Source: Streptomyces sp. NRRL F-6676 (GTDB lineage Bacteria > Actinomycetota > Actinomycetes > Streptomycetales > Streptomycetaceae). From it: a DNA stretch of 64,000 bases. Location: positions 124,001-188,000 of the forward strand of contig NZ_JOHS01000007.1 of NCBI RefSeq assembly GCF_000725625.1, given 5' to 3'. The notes below the pieces were generated by a model, which saw nothing but the letters and a program-made list of their open reading frames with translations, made no database searches and was not told where the DNA came from. Positions 25,096 through 33,093 of this stretch are shown here, in pieces (within the stretch, counting starts at the first letter, position 1; each line of letters opens with the position of its first letter). Both the position numbers and the translations under genes were made by a program.

Positions 25096-25121
25096 CCTAA
25101 CGGACGCCCCCGTCCGGTTGG
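25096..25121. promoter_or_regulatory. TetR operator-like palindrome
   Basis: CCTAACGGACG - CCCC - CGTCCGGTTGG: 9 of 11 positions in each arm are complementary, with the inner CGGACG/CGTCCG perfect. It lies just upstream of a TAAAGT -10-like box and the TetR start at 25137. Confidence 0.75.
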
Positions 25122-25136
25122 CTAAAGTGAGAAACG

Positions 25137-25763
25137 ATGACCGACCAATTGACTCACCCCGTCCGCTCCGACGCCCTCGACAACCGGACCCGCATCCTGG
25201 ACGCCGCCCGGGAGGTGTTCGGCGAGGAGGGCCTGGGCGCGCCGATGCGCGAGGTCGCCCGGCTCGCGGGGGTCGGCCCCGCCACCCTGTACCGGCACTT
25301 CCCGACCAAGCGCGATCTGGTGCTGGCGGCCTACGCCGAGCAGCGGCGTACGTGCCAGTCCCTGGTCCGCGACGCGCTCGCCGACCCCGACCCGTGGCGG
25401 GGCTTCCGGGGCGCGGTGGAGGGGGTCTGCGAACTCCACGCCGCGAGCCGGGGGTTCGCCGACGCGTTCATGGCGGCGTTTCCCGAGGCCATGGACTTCG
25501 CCGCCGACCGGGAGCAGATGACGCACGCGGTCGCCGAGCTGACCCGCCGGGCCCAGCGGGCCGGCCGGCTGCGCCCCGGCTTCGTCGTCGACGACCTGAT
25601 CCTGATGCTGATGGCCCACCGCGGCATCCAGGAGGCCCCGCCCGCCGTCCGTCTCGCGGCCTCGCGCCGCTTCGCCGCGTACATCATCGAGGCGTTCCGC
25701 GCGGTTCCGGAGGGGGAGGCTCCCGCGCCTCCGATGCCACCGGCGCCGCGACTGCGCGGCTGA
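25137..25763 (+). CDS. TetR-family transcriptional regulator
   Basis: 208 residues. The HTH is APMREVARLAGVGPATLYRHFPTKRDL; the C-terminal domain ends in a Pro/Ala-rich tail. It is probably autoregulated and represses the divergent quinone oxidoreductase through the dyad at 25096-25121. The ligand is unknown. Confidence 0.9.
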   Translation: MTDQLTHPVRSDALDNRTRILDAAREVFGEEGLGAPMREVARLAGVGPATLYRHFPTKRDLVLAAYAEQRRTCQSLVRDALADPDPWRGFRGAVEGVCELHAASRGFADAFMAAFPEAMDFAADREQMTHAVAELTRRAQRAGRLRPGFVVDDLILMLMAHRGIQEAPPAVRLAASRRFAAYIIEAFRAVPEGEAPAPPMPPAPRLRG

Positions 25764-25814
25764 GGCGCCCGCGCGGCGGCGCGGCGCTCCGGCACCTGCC
25801 CGGGAGGGGTCGGC

Positions 25815-26402
25815 TCAGTCCGCCGCGACGGCCCTGCGCACGCAGTCGCGCAGCAGGGTCCGGCGCCGCTCGTGCACCTCGTCGGGCTCCTGGTCACTGG
25901 CCGCGTACACGTTGCTGACGGGCGACCAGGCCATGGACATGGCGATGACCATCGCCATGAGGTCGAACGGGTCGCCCTGCCGGACGCGCCCTGCGGCCTG
26001 CGCCTCGGCGAGGGCCGCCAGCTTGCGCTCGTCGTAGTGCTCGTGGGTCTCGACGAGATGCCCGGCGGGCCGGCGCTCCAGCCGGGTCCAGGTCGCGAGC
26101 CGGATGAGGTCCGGGCGGCGCAGATACTCGTCGTAGAGGCGTACGGCCCAGTCCGGGAGGTCGTCCGCGTCGAGGGGGACGACCTCGGTGATGCGCTCCA
26201 GCGAGCCGAGGAAGATCGCGTCGAAGAGGCGTTCCTTGTCGCCGAAGTAGGCGTAGAGCTGCGCCTTGTTGGTGCGCGCCGCCGTCACGATCCGTTCGAT
26301 GCGCGCGCCTGCGATGCCGTGCTCGGCGAACTCCTCGGTGGCGGCGTCCAGGATGCGCCGGTACGTCGCGGCGCCGCGGGAGGTCTGGGGCTGTTCCGGC
26401 AT
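25815..26402 (-). CDS. TetR-family transcriptional regulator
   Basis: 195 residues. The HTH contains GIAGARIERIVTAARTNKAQLYAYFGDKERLF. It is divergent from the zinc alcohol dehydrogenase at 26507; two copies of a C-x-GAACAGTT-x-GTTT motif lie in the gap, so it is the likely repressor of that dehydrogenase. It is convergent with the TetR gene at 25137. Confidence 0.9.
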   Translation of the reverse strand: MPEQPQTSRGAATYRRILDAATEEFAEHGIAGARIERIVTAARTNKAQLYAYFGDKERLFDAIFLGSLERITEVVPLDADDLPDWAVRLYDEYLRRPDLIRLATWTRLERRPAGHLVETHEHYDERKLAALAEAQAAGRVRQGDPFDLMAMVIAMSMAWSPVSNVYAASDQEPDEVHERRRTLLRDCVRRAVAAD

Positions 26403-26420
26403 GCGGGCACTCTACCAAAA

Positions 26421-26490
26421 CAGAACAGTTGGTTTGCCTCAACGGCCGTCCCATGCCTAGGCTGCCCGCAATAGACCGAACAGTTTGTTT
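26421..26490. promoter_or_regulatory. Paired TetR operator-like motifs
   Basis: CAGAACAGTTGGTTT (26421-26435) and CCGAACAGTTTGTTT (26476-26490) are near-identical and partly palindromic (AAAC...GTTT). They sit next to each start of the divergent TetR/ADH pair, 55 bp apart. Confidence 0.75.
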
Positions 26491-26506
26491 GTAGGAGGCA
26501 GAGGCT

Positions 26507-27547
26507 GTGCGAACGACCGTCGGATGGCAGGCGACCGGACCCGGCACCCTGCGGCGCACCACGCTGCACCGCCGTGACCTGCGCGCGGACGACCTCGCGG
26601 TGCGGGTGGACCACTGCGGGCTGTGCCACACGGATCTGCACGCCGTGCGGGGTTACGAACCGGGAGCGGAGGCCCCTCTCGTCCCCGGTCACGAGTTCAC
26701 CGGCGTGGTGACCGCGACCGGCCCCGGGGTGACGGCCTTCTCGCCCGGCGACCGTGTCGCGGTGGGCAATATCGTCGACTCCTGCGGCGTCTGCGCCATG
26801 TGCGAGGCGGGGCAGGAGAACTACTGCCACTCCTTCCCGACCCTCACCTACGGCGGCACCGACCGGCAGGACGGGTCGACCACCCTGGGCGGCTTCTCCC
26901 GCGAGTACGTCGTGCGCGAGGCGTTCGCCCACGCGCTCCCCGCCGGCCTGGACCCGGCCGCGGCCGCCCCGCTGCTGTGCGCGGGCGTCACCGTGTGGGA
27001 ACCGCTGCGCGCCCTCGGCGTGGGCCCGGGCAGCCGTGTCGCCGTGGCCGGGCTCGGCGGTCTCGGGCACCTCGCGGTGAAGATGGCGGTGGCGCTCGGC
27101 GCGGAGACGACCGTCCTCAGCCGCACGGACGCCAAGCGCGCGGACGCCCGCCGCCTCGGCGCGAAGGAACTCATCGCCTCCTCGGACACCGCACGCATGG
27201 CGGCAGCGCGGGACGGTTTCGACGTCGTCGTCGACACCGTCTCCGCGCCTCACGACCTCGCCCCGTATCTGCGGTTGGTGGCGGTGGACGGCACGCTCAG
27301 CCTCCTCGGCCACCTCGGTACGGTCACCGTCGAGGCCATGGACCTGCTCGTGGGCCGCAAGAGGCTCGGTTCGGCGGGCAGCGGCGGCCGCCCCGGGACG
27401 GCCGCCATGCTGCGCTTCTGCGCCGACCACGGCATCACCGCCGACGTCGAGGTGCTGCCGTCCGCCGAGATCCACACGGCACTGGACCGCCTCCGCCGCG
27501 ACGACGTCCGCCACCGGTTCGTCCTGGACATGTCCGACCTGGACTGA
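26507..27547 (+). CDS. Zinc-dependent alcohol dehydrogenase (CAD/YahK-like)
   Basis: 346 residues from GTG, with GGAGG upstream. Catalytic zinc ligands are in CGLCHTDLHA and GHEF; structural zinc Cys lie in the CGVCAMCEAGQENYC stretch; the NADP motif is GLGGLGHLAVKMA. It reduces aldehydes or oxidises primary alcohols. Its divergent TetR partner suggests induction by an aldehyde or alcohol. Confidence 0.92.
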   Translation: MRTTVGWQATGPGTLRRTTLHRRDLRADDLAVRVDHCGLCHTDLHAVRGYEPGAEAPLVPGHEFTGVVTATGPGVTAFSPGDRVAVGNIVDSCGVCAMCEAGQENYCHSFPTLTYGGTDRQDGSTTLGGFSREYVVREAFAHALPAGLDPAAAAPLLCAGVTVWEPLRALGVGPGSRVAVAGLGGLGHLAVKMAVALGAETTVLSRTDAKRADARRLGAKELIASSDTARMAAARDGFDVVVDTVSAPHDLAPYLRLVAVDGTLSLLGHLGTVTVEAMDLLVGRKRLGSAGSGGRPGTAAMLRFCADHGITADVEVLPSAEIHTALDRLRRDDVRHRFVLDMSDLD

Positions 27548-27569
27548 GCGGGCGGGTACGGCCCCGCGC

Positions 27570-28430
27570 TCAGCGTGCGACGCCGCGCATCAGCGTCTCG
27601 AGGCCGCGTTCGCCGGCCGGTGTCTGCGCGCCGTCGCGCAGGCCGCCGGCGATCAGGTCCTGAGCGGCCGGTTGGCCGATGGCGGTGGCCCAGGCGTCGT
27701 TCTCGCGCAGAAGTCCCTGCGTGAGGTCGGCGGCGGGCAGCGCGTGCTTGGCCGCCGCGACGACGCCCTCGGGCAGCGCGGCGATGTTCCGGGCGACGCG
27801 GTCGACGTAGGCGTCGAGTTCGGCGGCGGGCAGTGCCCGGTTGATCCAGCCGTACGACGCGGCCGTCCCGGCGTCGAACAGGTCGGCGGTGAGGATCACC
27901 TCCAGCGCGCGGTTGCGGCCCACGCGCTCCCGGAGGTACTGCGTTCCGCCGCCGCCGGGGACGATGCCCATGAGTGCCTCGATCTGGCCGAGTCCGGCGG
28001 TCTCGGCGGCGGCGAACGCCATGTCCGCCGCGGCCACGAACTCGGCTCCGCCCCCGCGGGCCTTCCCGGCGAGCTTGACGATGGTCACCTGCGGCTGATG
28101 ACGGAGGAGTTCGCCCACGGCCTGGAACACATTGACGTCCTCCGGCGCCGACGCGGCGAGCTCCCCGAGGGCGTCCATGTCCTCCCCGATGCGCATGTCC
28201 ACGTGGGCGAGGAAGAACTCGGGGTTCGCGCTGGAGAAGACGATCACGCGGACCGACGCGTCGTCCGCGAGCGCGGTCAGCACGGTGCGCAGCTCGCGCA
28301 TCATCGCCACGCCGAGCACGTTCACCGGAGGATTGTCGAGGACGATGTGTGCGACACCGTCCGCGCTGCTCAGGCGCAGGGTGGAGTAGGCATCGGGCGC
28401 GCGGTGGACGTCGTTCGTCACGGAGGTCAT
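27570..28430 (-). CDS. Enoyl-CoA hydratase/isomerase family protein
   Basis: 286 residues from ATG 28430. The crotonase fold is visible as ADGVAHIVLDNPPVNVLG near residue 25, the oxyanion-hole KARGGGAEF region, and a conserved EALMGIVPGGGGTQYL block with the catalytic Glu. It is divergent from an HxlR regulator (28536), whose dyad lies at the enoyl-CoA hydratase promoter. No other fatty-acid genes are adjacent, so the substrate is open. Confidence 0.88.
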   Translation of the reverse strand: MTSVTNDVHRAPDAYSTLRLSSADGVAHIVLDNPPVNVLGVAMMRELRTVLTALADDASVRVIVFSSANPEFFLAHVDMRIGEDMDALGELAASAPEDVNVFQAVGELLRHQPQVTIVKLAGKARGGGAEFVAAADMAFAAAETAGLGQIEALMGIVPGGGGTQYLRERVGRNRALEVILTADLFDAGTAASYGWINRALPAAELDAYVDRVARNIAALPEGVVAAAKHALPAADLTQGLLRENDAWATAIGQPAAQDLIAGGLRDGAQTPAGERGLETLMRGVAR

Positions 28431-28453
28431 GAAGGTTCCCTGGGTTACCGGAA

Positions 28454-28482
28454 GGTGGGTAAGTTTGTGATGCATACCTACC
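28454..28482. promoter_or_regulatory. HxlR-type operator dyad
   Basis: GGTGGGTA (28454-28461) and TACCTACC (28475-28482) are complementary at 7 of 8 positions, between the enoyl-CoA hydratase and HxlR genes. Confidence 0.7.
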
Positions 28483-28535
28483 GTCGGCGGCACCGCGGTG
28501 ATCGTCAAGAACGCACTTTGGGAGTACCAGGGCAC

Positions 28536-28922
28536 ATGAAGGACACCGACCCCTACGGCGTCTACGCCGGCACACCTGTCGTCTTCCGGGCGGACTGCCC
28601 CAGCCGGCCGATCCTCGACCAGATCGCGGACAAGTGGTCGATGATGGTCATGGCGCTGCTGGAGCGGCCCACCCGCTTCAACGAGCTCAAGCGCGGCCTG
28701 GAGGGTGTCACGCAGCGCGTCCTCACGCAGACGCTGCGGCGCCTGGAGCGCAACGGCATGATCCGCCGTACGGTGCTGCCGACCTCGCCCGTCGGCGTCG
28801 AGTACTCCCTCACCCCGCTGGGCGAGTCGCTGCGCGAGCCGTTCGGCCATCTCTACCGCTGGACCGTCGAGCACAGCGAGGAGATCAGCGACTGCCGGCG
28901 GGCGTACGACAGCAGGGCCTGA
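28536..28922 (+). CDS. HxlR-family transcriptional regulator
   Basis: 128 residues from ATG 28536. It has the winged-helix pattern of the family: an N-terminal Cys (DCPSRPILDQIADKWS), RFNELKRGLEGVTQRVLTQTLRRLERNG recognition region, and the wing. HxlR/HypR-type proteins often sense electrophiles or thiol stress through the N-terminal Cys, here at about residue 21. It is divergent from the enoyl-CoA hydratase-like gene and probably controls it. Confidence 0.9.
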   Translation: MKDTDPYGVYAGTPVVFRADCPSRPILDQIADKWSMMVMALLERPTRFNELKRGLEGVTQRVLTQTLRRLERNGMIRRTVLPTSPVGVEYSLTPLGESLREPFGHLYRWTVEHSEEISDCRRAYDSRA

Positions 28923-28956
28923 CGCTCGCCCTTACGAGCCCGCCCCGCGGCCGCGC

Positions 28957-30861
28957 TCAGGACAGCCGGCGGCAGAGCAGCGCCGCCGGGCCCCCCGCGC
29001 TGCCCACCCGGGTGGTGAAGGCGATCCCGGCGGCGTACTCGTCGTCGGCGCACTGGCCCTTGTAGTGGCCGGAGGCGAAGTCGCCGCCGGAGTCGGGGCG
29101 GTTGTCGGAGCGGTCGAACCAGACCGTACGGCCCGTGGTGCCCAGCGGGGTGCGGGCGGGGGCGCAGAGGGCCGCCGAGGTGCGGCTGCCGCGCCGGCTG
29201 AAGCCGATGAGGTACGCGTCGGCCGGGCACTGGAACTTGGTGTAGCCGGAGGCCCAGTCGCCGCCCTGCGGGACGTGGCGTTCGTCGGTCACCACCGTCT
29301 GGCCGCCGCTCTCGGCGCGCAGGTCGCCCGCGGTGACGTCGGTGCACAGTCCCCGGCCCCCGGTGTGGCTCAGGCCGGTCAGCCGCAGCCCGTCGGGGCA
29401 GGCGGCCTTGGCGGCGCCCGGGTCCCAGTCGCCGGTGGCCCGCACCCGCAGCGACTCGACGTGGTCGCCGTGGTCGGTGGTGAGCATCCGCCAGACGGGT
29501 ACCGGGGCGACGGGGCCGGTGCGGCTCGGTGCGCTCATCAGCCGGTCCCAGCCGGTGCGGCGCCAGTCGGCCTGGTCGAGCAGACCGTACCGGTGGCCGG
29601 CGGTGTCGTAGCGCAGCAGCGCCCAGTCGTCGTGTCCCTCCCAGCCGACCAGCGGCCAGTAGGCGAAGTCGGCGTCGTGGTCGGCGAAGTAGTCGGTGAC
29701 GCGGCCGAACCAGGTGCGGGCGGCGGCGCCCGTCTCGCCCGCGCCGATGCCGAACTCGCTGATCCACACGGGTGCCGTGAAGTGCCGGCCGCTCTCCTCC
29801 GACACGAAGAACGCCTCGTCGTGAAGGGCCTGCCGCAGTTCGTCCTCGGTGAGGTCCTGGTAGCGGGGGTCGCTGGTCTCGCCGATGCCGGTGGCTCCGC
29901 TGTGGTGGGGGCCGGTGTAGCCGTAGAAGTGGGCGGAGTAGACCAGTTTGTCGCTCGCCACGAGGGTGTGCGAGAGGGTGCGGGCGGGAGTGAGCACCGG
30001 GCGGCCGTGCGCGAAGCCGTCGACGGGCAGGCCGGTCCAGTTGATGCCCTCGATGACGATGAGCAGGTCGGGGTTGGCCTCGGTGAGGATGCGGTCGGCG
30101 GCGAGCTGGGCGGCGGCGTACCAGTCGTAGTCGTCACCACCGCCCCAGTCGGGGTCGTGCAGGATGTCCCGGCGTACCTCGTTGTAGAGGTCGGCTCCCA
30201 CCACCCGGGGGTCGGCGGCGTAGCGGCGGGCCATGAAGACCCAGTCGTCGGCCCAGCGTTGCGTGGTCCGGCCGCTGTTCCAGCGTTCGTTGCCGTCGAC
30301 GCCGCAGCACCAGCGGGTGGTGTTGGTGTGGTTGTTGAGCACCACCGCGAAGTCGTCGGCGGTGAGGGCGGACACGACGGCGTCGAAGACCTCCAGCGGT
30401 GTCTTTCCGCGCAGTTGAGGGTTGGCCGCGACGGCGGCGTCCGGCACGGGGCCGGTTGCGTGGATCATCTCGTTGGAGAAGGGCAGCCGGACGCTGTTGA
30501 TGCCGAGTGCGTGGAAGTCGGCGAGCAGGGTGGCGAGGGGCGCGCGGTCCAGACCGAGAGGGATGCCGTGGGAGTCCTGCCCGGCGTGATGGTTGGCGGG
30601 GTCCGCCGTGTCCCCGCTTCCCGTCCAGGAGCCCTGCGCCCCGTCCCAGTTGGCCGACTTCAGCCGAAAGCGGTTGCCGACCGCGTCGACGAGGTAGCGG
30701 CCGCGGGTCGACAGGGGCGGCTGCCAGGTGGCGGTGGGCGCCGCCGGGCCGGACGCCGGTGGCCGGTCGGGGGTGGCGGCGAGTGCGCCGGGGGCGGTGG
30801 CCGTGAGGAGCACGGCCGACACAGCGCATGTCAGGTACTTGACAATCCGTAGCATCGACAT
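28957..30861 (-). CDS. Secreted GH5-type glycoside hydrolase
   Basis: About 634 residues with an N-terminal signal peptide (Sec type, cleaved after about residue 28, ...GALAA). The catalytic barrel shows INSVRLPFSNEM, VLNNHT, the acid/base Glu in DLYNEVRR, and the nucleophile Glu in WISEFGIG. After the barrel is a C-terminal region of about 170 residues with Cys pairs (CPDG, LCTDV, QCPAD, LCAP, QCADD, LLCRR), reading as a repeated small disulphide-rich module, possibly carbohydrate binding. It probably acts on beta-glucan or a related polysaccharide outside the cell. ATG 30861 or 30855 may be used. Confidence 0.88.
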   Translation of the reverse strand: MSMLRIVKYLTCAVSAVLLTATAPGALAATPDRPPASGPAAPTATWQPPLSTRGRYLVDAVGNRFRLKSANWDGAQGSWTGSGDTADPANHHAGQDSHGIPLGLDRAPLATLLADFHALGINSVRLPFSNEMIHATGPVPDAAVAANPQLRGKTPLEVFDAVVSALTADDFAVVLNNHTNTTRWCCGVDGNERWNSGRTTQRWADDWVFMARRYAADPRVVGADLYNEVRRDILHDPDWGGGDDYDWYAAAQLAADRILTEANPDLLIVIEGINWTGLPVDGFAHGRPVLTPARTLSHTLVASDKLVYSAHFYGYTGPHHSGATGIGETSDPRYQDLTEDELRQALHDEAFFVSEESGRHFTAPVWISEFGIGAGETGAAARTWFGRVTDYFADHDADFAYWPLVGWEGHDDWALLRYDTAGHRYGLLDQADWRRTGWDRLMSAPSRTGPVAPVPVWRMLTTDHGDHVESLRVRATGDWDPGAAKAACPDGLRLTGLSHTGGRGLCTDVTAGDLRAESGGQTVVTDERHVPQGGDWASGYTKFQCPADAYLIGFSRRGSRTSAALCAPARTPLGTTGRTVWFDRSDNRPDSGGDFASGHYKGQCADDEYAAGIAFTTRVGSAGGPAALLCRRLS

Positions 30862-30999
30862 GATCCCCACCGGTGACGGGAAGACGGCGAACGCGAGCCA
30901 ACTGACCTCAGTGTGCGGCCAGTTGGCTGCGGATGCTAGCTCTCGCGCAGGAGGCCGTCGACCACACGGACCCGACACGGGCGCGCGACGACGACCGAA

Positions 31000-31064
31000 G
31001 CCCCCGCAGGGGCGCGGGGAACCGCGCGACCGGCCGATGCCCGGCGCGCACCCGCCCACGCACG
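31000..31064. repeat. Streptomyces dispersed GC-rich intergenic element
   Basis: This stretch has the GCCCCCGCAGGGGCGCGGGG-type sequence followed by an AACCGCGCGA motif, a small hairpin element that I recognise as common between genes in Streptomyces genomes. It contains a CCCC-gca-GGGG stem. It lies in the 240-bp gap between the GH5 gene and the methyltransferase and may act as a terminator. Confidence 0.6.
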
Positions 31065-31101
31065 AAATCCTCCGAGCCTGCCCGCCCCCAGCGCGGCGGC
31101 T

Positions 31102-31923
31102 TCAGAGGTTCCCGGCGCGCAGGACCGTCACCGCGAGAGTGGTGTACCGCATCGTGAAGCTGCCGCCCAGCGCGTCGACGGCACGACCCACCGCGCCCAG
31201 CACCTCGGCCAGTTGACCGGGAGCGAGCCGGGTGAGGCCGCCGGTGGTGGGGAGGAGGTCCAGCCACTGGTCGCGGGTGTAGGACCGTTCCCAGTCGAAC
31301 CGCCACTGCTCCGGTTCGCCGAAGCGCCCGGTCTCGCGGAGGGTGTCGGCGATCTTCGCGTACCCGGCTCGGTAGGTCTCCAGCGGACGCCGGGCGGGCT
31401 GCGCGGCGAACGGGGAGTCGGGGGCCACCCGGCGATAGGCCGCCGCGAACGGTTCGGCCACCTCGGCGGGCGGCTCGAAGACGTGCCCGAAGACCGCGAG
31501 GCGCCCGTGCGGGCGCAGTACCCGGGCCGCCTTCGCGGCGCCGGCGGCGGGGTCCACCCAGTGCCACGACTGGGCGGCGATCAGCGTGTCGAACGTCCGG
31601 CCGGCCGGTTCCCAGGCCTCGAACGTCGCCACCTCGACCGGCAGGCCGCGCTCCCGCGCGAACTCCGCCATCCGCGCATCCGGCTCGACGCCGAGCACGG
31701 CGCAGCCGGCGGCCTGGAACTGCCGGGCCGCGATGCCCGTGCCGCAACCGACGTCGAGCACGTCCGGTCCCGGGCTCCCGGCGACCACCCGGGCCACCAG
31801 GTCGCCGGGGTACTCCGGCCGGGCCTCGTCGTAGCGCCGGGCGTCCGTACCGAAGGACTCGGCCAGCTGCCTGAGGTGGTGCGGCCGGGCCGGTTCGGGC
31901 TGCTCCCGCGCTAGAGTGGGCAT
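31102..31923 (-). CDS. Class I SAM-dependent methyltransferase
   Basis: 273 residues. Motif I is VLDVGCGTGIAARQF near residues 55-68; motif II follows in the LGVEPDARM strand, and SWHWVDPAAGAAKAARVLRPHGRL is the typical later block. The substrate is unknown. Its start overlaps the region of the AGTGGGC dyad that precedes the divergent TetR gene, so the TetR is the probable regulator. Confidence 0.88.
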   Translation of the reverse strand: MPTLAREQPEPARPHHLRQLAESFGTDARRYDEARPEYPGDLVARVVAGSPGPDVLDVGCGTGIAARQFQAAGCAVLGVEPDARMAEFARERGLPVEVATFEAWEPAGRTFDTLIAAQSWHWVDPAAGAAKAARVLRPHGRLAVFGHVFEPPAEVAEPFAAAYRRVAPDSPFAAQPARRPLETYRAGYAKIADTLRETGRFGEPEQWRFDWERSYTRDQWLDLLPTTGGLTRLAPGQLAEVLGAVGRAVDALGGSFTMRYTTLAVTVLRAGNL

Positions 31924-31934
31924 GCGTTCACTTT

Positions 31935-31952
31935 AGTGGGCAGGCGCCCACT
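31935..31952. promoter_or_regulatory. TetR operator-like palindrome
   Basis: AGTGGGC - AGGC - GCCCACT, perfect 7-bp arms, 12 bp upstream of the methyltransferase start and 41 bp before the TetR start. Confidence 0.8.
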
Positions 31953-31992
31953 TGCCAATGGCCGCCGCCGGAACACGGGAGAGGAGCCGCCA

Positions 31993-32598
31993 GTGCCGAC
32001 CGGGGTGCACCTTCGCGACGCGCGGCAGCAGCTCTTCGACGCCGCCGAGCGCGTACTGCTGCGGGACGGCCCGAACGAGCTGACCAGCAGGGCCGTCACC
32101 GAGGAGGCCGGCTGCGCCAAGGGCGTCCTGCACCGGCACTTCGCCGACTTCGACGCCTTCCTCACCGAACTCGTGCTCGACCGGGCCGGACAACTCCGTG
32201 CGCAGGCACGGGAGTTGCGCGAGACCGTCGGCACCGGCACCGTGGCCGGCAACCTCACGGAGGCGCTGACCGCACTGTTCGGCCCTGTGCCGGTCGCGAT
32301 CATCCCGCTCATCACGTTCCGCGACGGGCTGCGCGCACGGCTGCGGAAGGCCGAGCCCGAAGGCGGCGGCCTGGCGATCCTCGCCAAGGTCACGAGCGCG
32401 GTCTCCGCCTACCTCACCGACGAGCGCGCCGCGGGCCGTATCGCGGCCGACGCCGACATCGACTCCCTCACCCTGTCGCTGGTCGGGGGCGGACACCTGC
32501 TGTTCGCGGACCGCGACCCCGGCCCGCCGGCCACGGCGACCGTGCACCAACTGGTGACCACGGTCCTCGCCGACGTCGTCCGGCGAAGGCCCCGCTGA
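31993..32598 (+). CDS. TetR-family transcriptional regulator
   Basis: About 201 residues from GTG 31993 (GAGAGGAG RBS). The HTH is ELTSRAVTEEAGCAKGVLHRHFADFDAFL. A conserved ligand-domain stretch at the FRDGLRARLRKAEPEGGG sequence is encoded by the 54-bp segment that is exactly duplicated downstream at 32692-32745. It is divergent from the methyltransferase and probably regulates it. Confidence 0.88.
   Translation: MPTGVHLRDARQQLFDAAERVLLRDGPNELTSRAVTEEAGCAKGVLHRHFADFDAFLTELVLDRAGQLRAQARELRETVGTGTVAGNLTEALTALFGPVPVAIIPLITFRDGLRARLRKAEPEGGGLAILAKVTSAVSAYLTDERAAGRIAADADIDSLTLSLVGGGHLLFADRDPGPPATATVHQLVTTVLADVVRRRPR
32318..32371. repeat. 54-bp direct repeat, copy 1 (in TetR gene)
   Basis: This segment is identical to 32692-32745. 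Here it encodes the DGLRARLRKAEPEGG part of the TetR ligand domain and is presumably the source copy. Confidence 0.95.
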
Positions 32599-32614
32599 AG
32601 ACCGGCGCCGGTGC

Positions 32615-32694
32615 TCAGCGGGCCGGGGCGGGTTCGGTGAGTTCGATGACCGTGCCGGTGGTGTCCGTGACGCACGCGATACGGCGGTCGATCC
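32615..32694 (-). pseudogene. Remnant of a VOC/glyoxalase-family C-terminus
   Basis: The minus frame ending at 32615 reads RRIACVTDTTGTVIELTEP, the typical last strands of VOC-superfamily proteins (metal-binding Glu in VIELTE). Upstream, at 32692, it runs straight into the duplicated 54-bp segment, so only about 24 residues of the gene remain. Confidence 0.65.
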
Positions 32695-32745
32695 GCGACG
32701 GGCTGCGCGCACGGCTGCGGAAGGCCGAGCCCGAAGGCGGCGGCC
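32692..32745. repeat. 54-bp direct repeat, copy 2
   Basis: An exact copy of 32318-32371, placed between a VOC-like gene remnant and a transposase remnant. Flanking sequence on both sides is unrelated to copy 1, so this is a junction-type duplication and not a gene duplication. Confidence 0.95.
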
Positions 32746-32860
32746 GCGTAGTCCCGCATCCGCCGCCGAAGATCCACCCGAGAGAACCGTGGCCCGCCAC
32801 ACGCACGAAGACCGACTCCAACTCCCCGGCCCACACACCAGGTTCATCCATCCCCACCAT
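32745..32860 (-). pseudogene. IS701-family transposase N-terminal remnant
   Basis: From the ATG at 32858-32860 one frame reads MDEPGVWAGELESVFVRVAG; the next residues expected in IS701-type transposases, RFSRVDLRRRMRDY, follow in another frame, so a 1-nt deletion separates them. The protein stops at the 54-bp repeat junction. About 100 bp to the right, to near 32965, may be the end of the element. Only the first 40 or so residues survive, so the element is immobile. Confidence 0.65.
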
Positions 32861-33093
32861 GCACGGAACAACGAAACCGACCAGGACCGTCCACACCGCC
32901 AACCTGGCTCCCCCTCGGAGGAGGCACTGCGCCTGCTCGCCCCCCAGGTCACCATTGAGGTAACGGGAGTTGCCCTCACGGACACCGGCGGCCGCCCGAT
33001 CGCTTCCCCGCACGGCACTCGATTCCCGCAACGGAGGCGCCCAGGCACGCGAAGCGCCGCGCCGGGGAATCCGTGATCGGGCAGTATTCGCAG

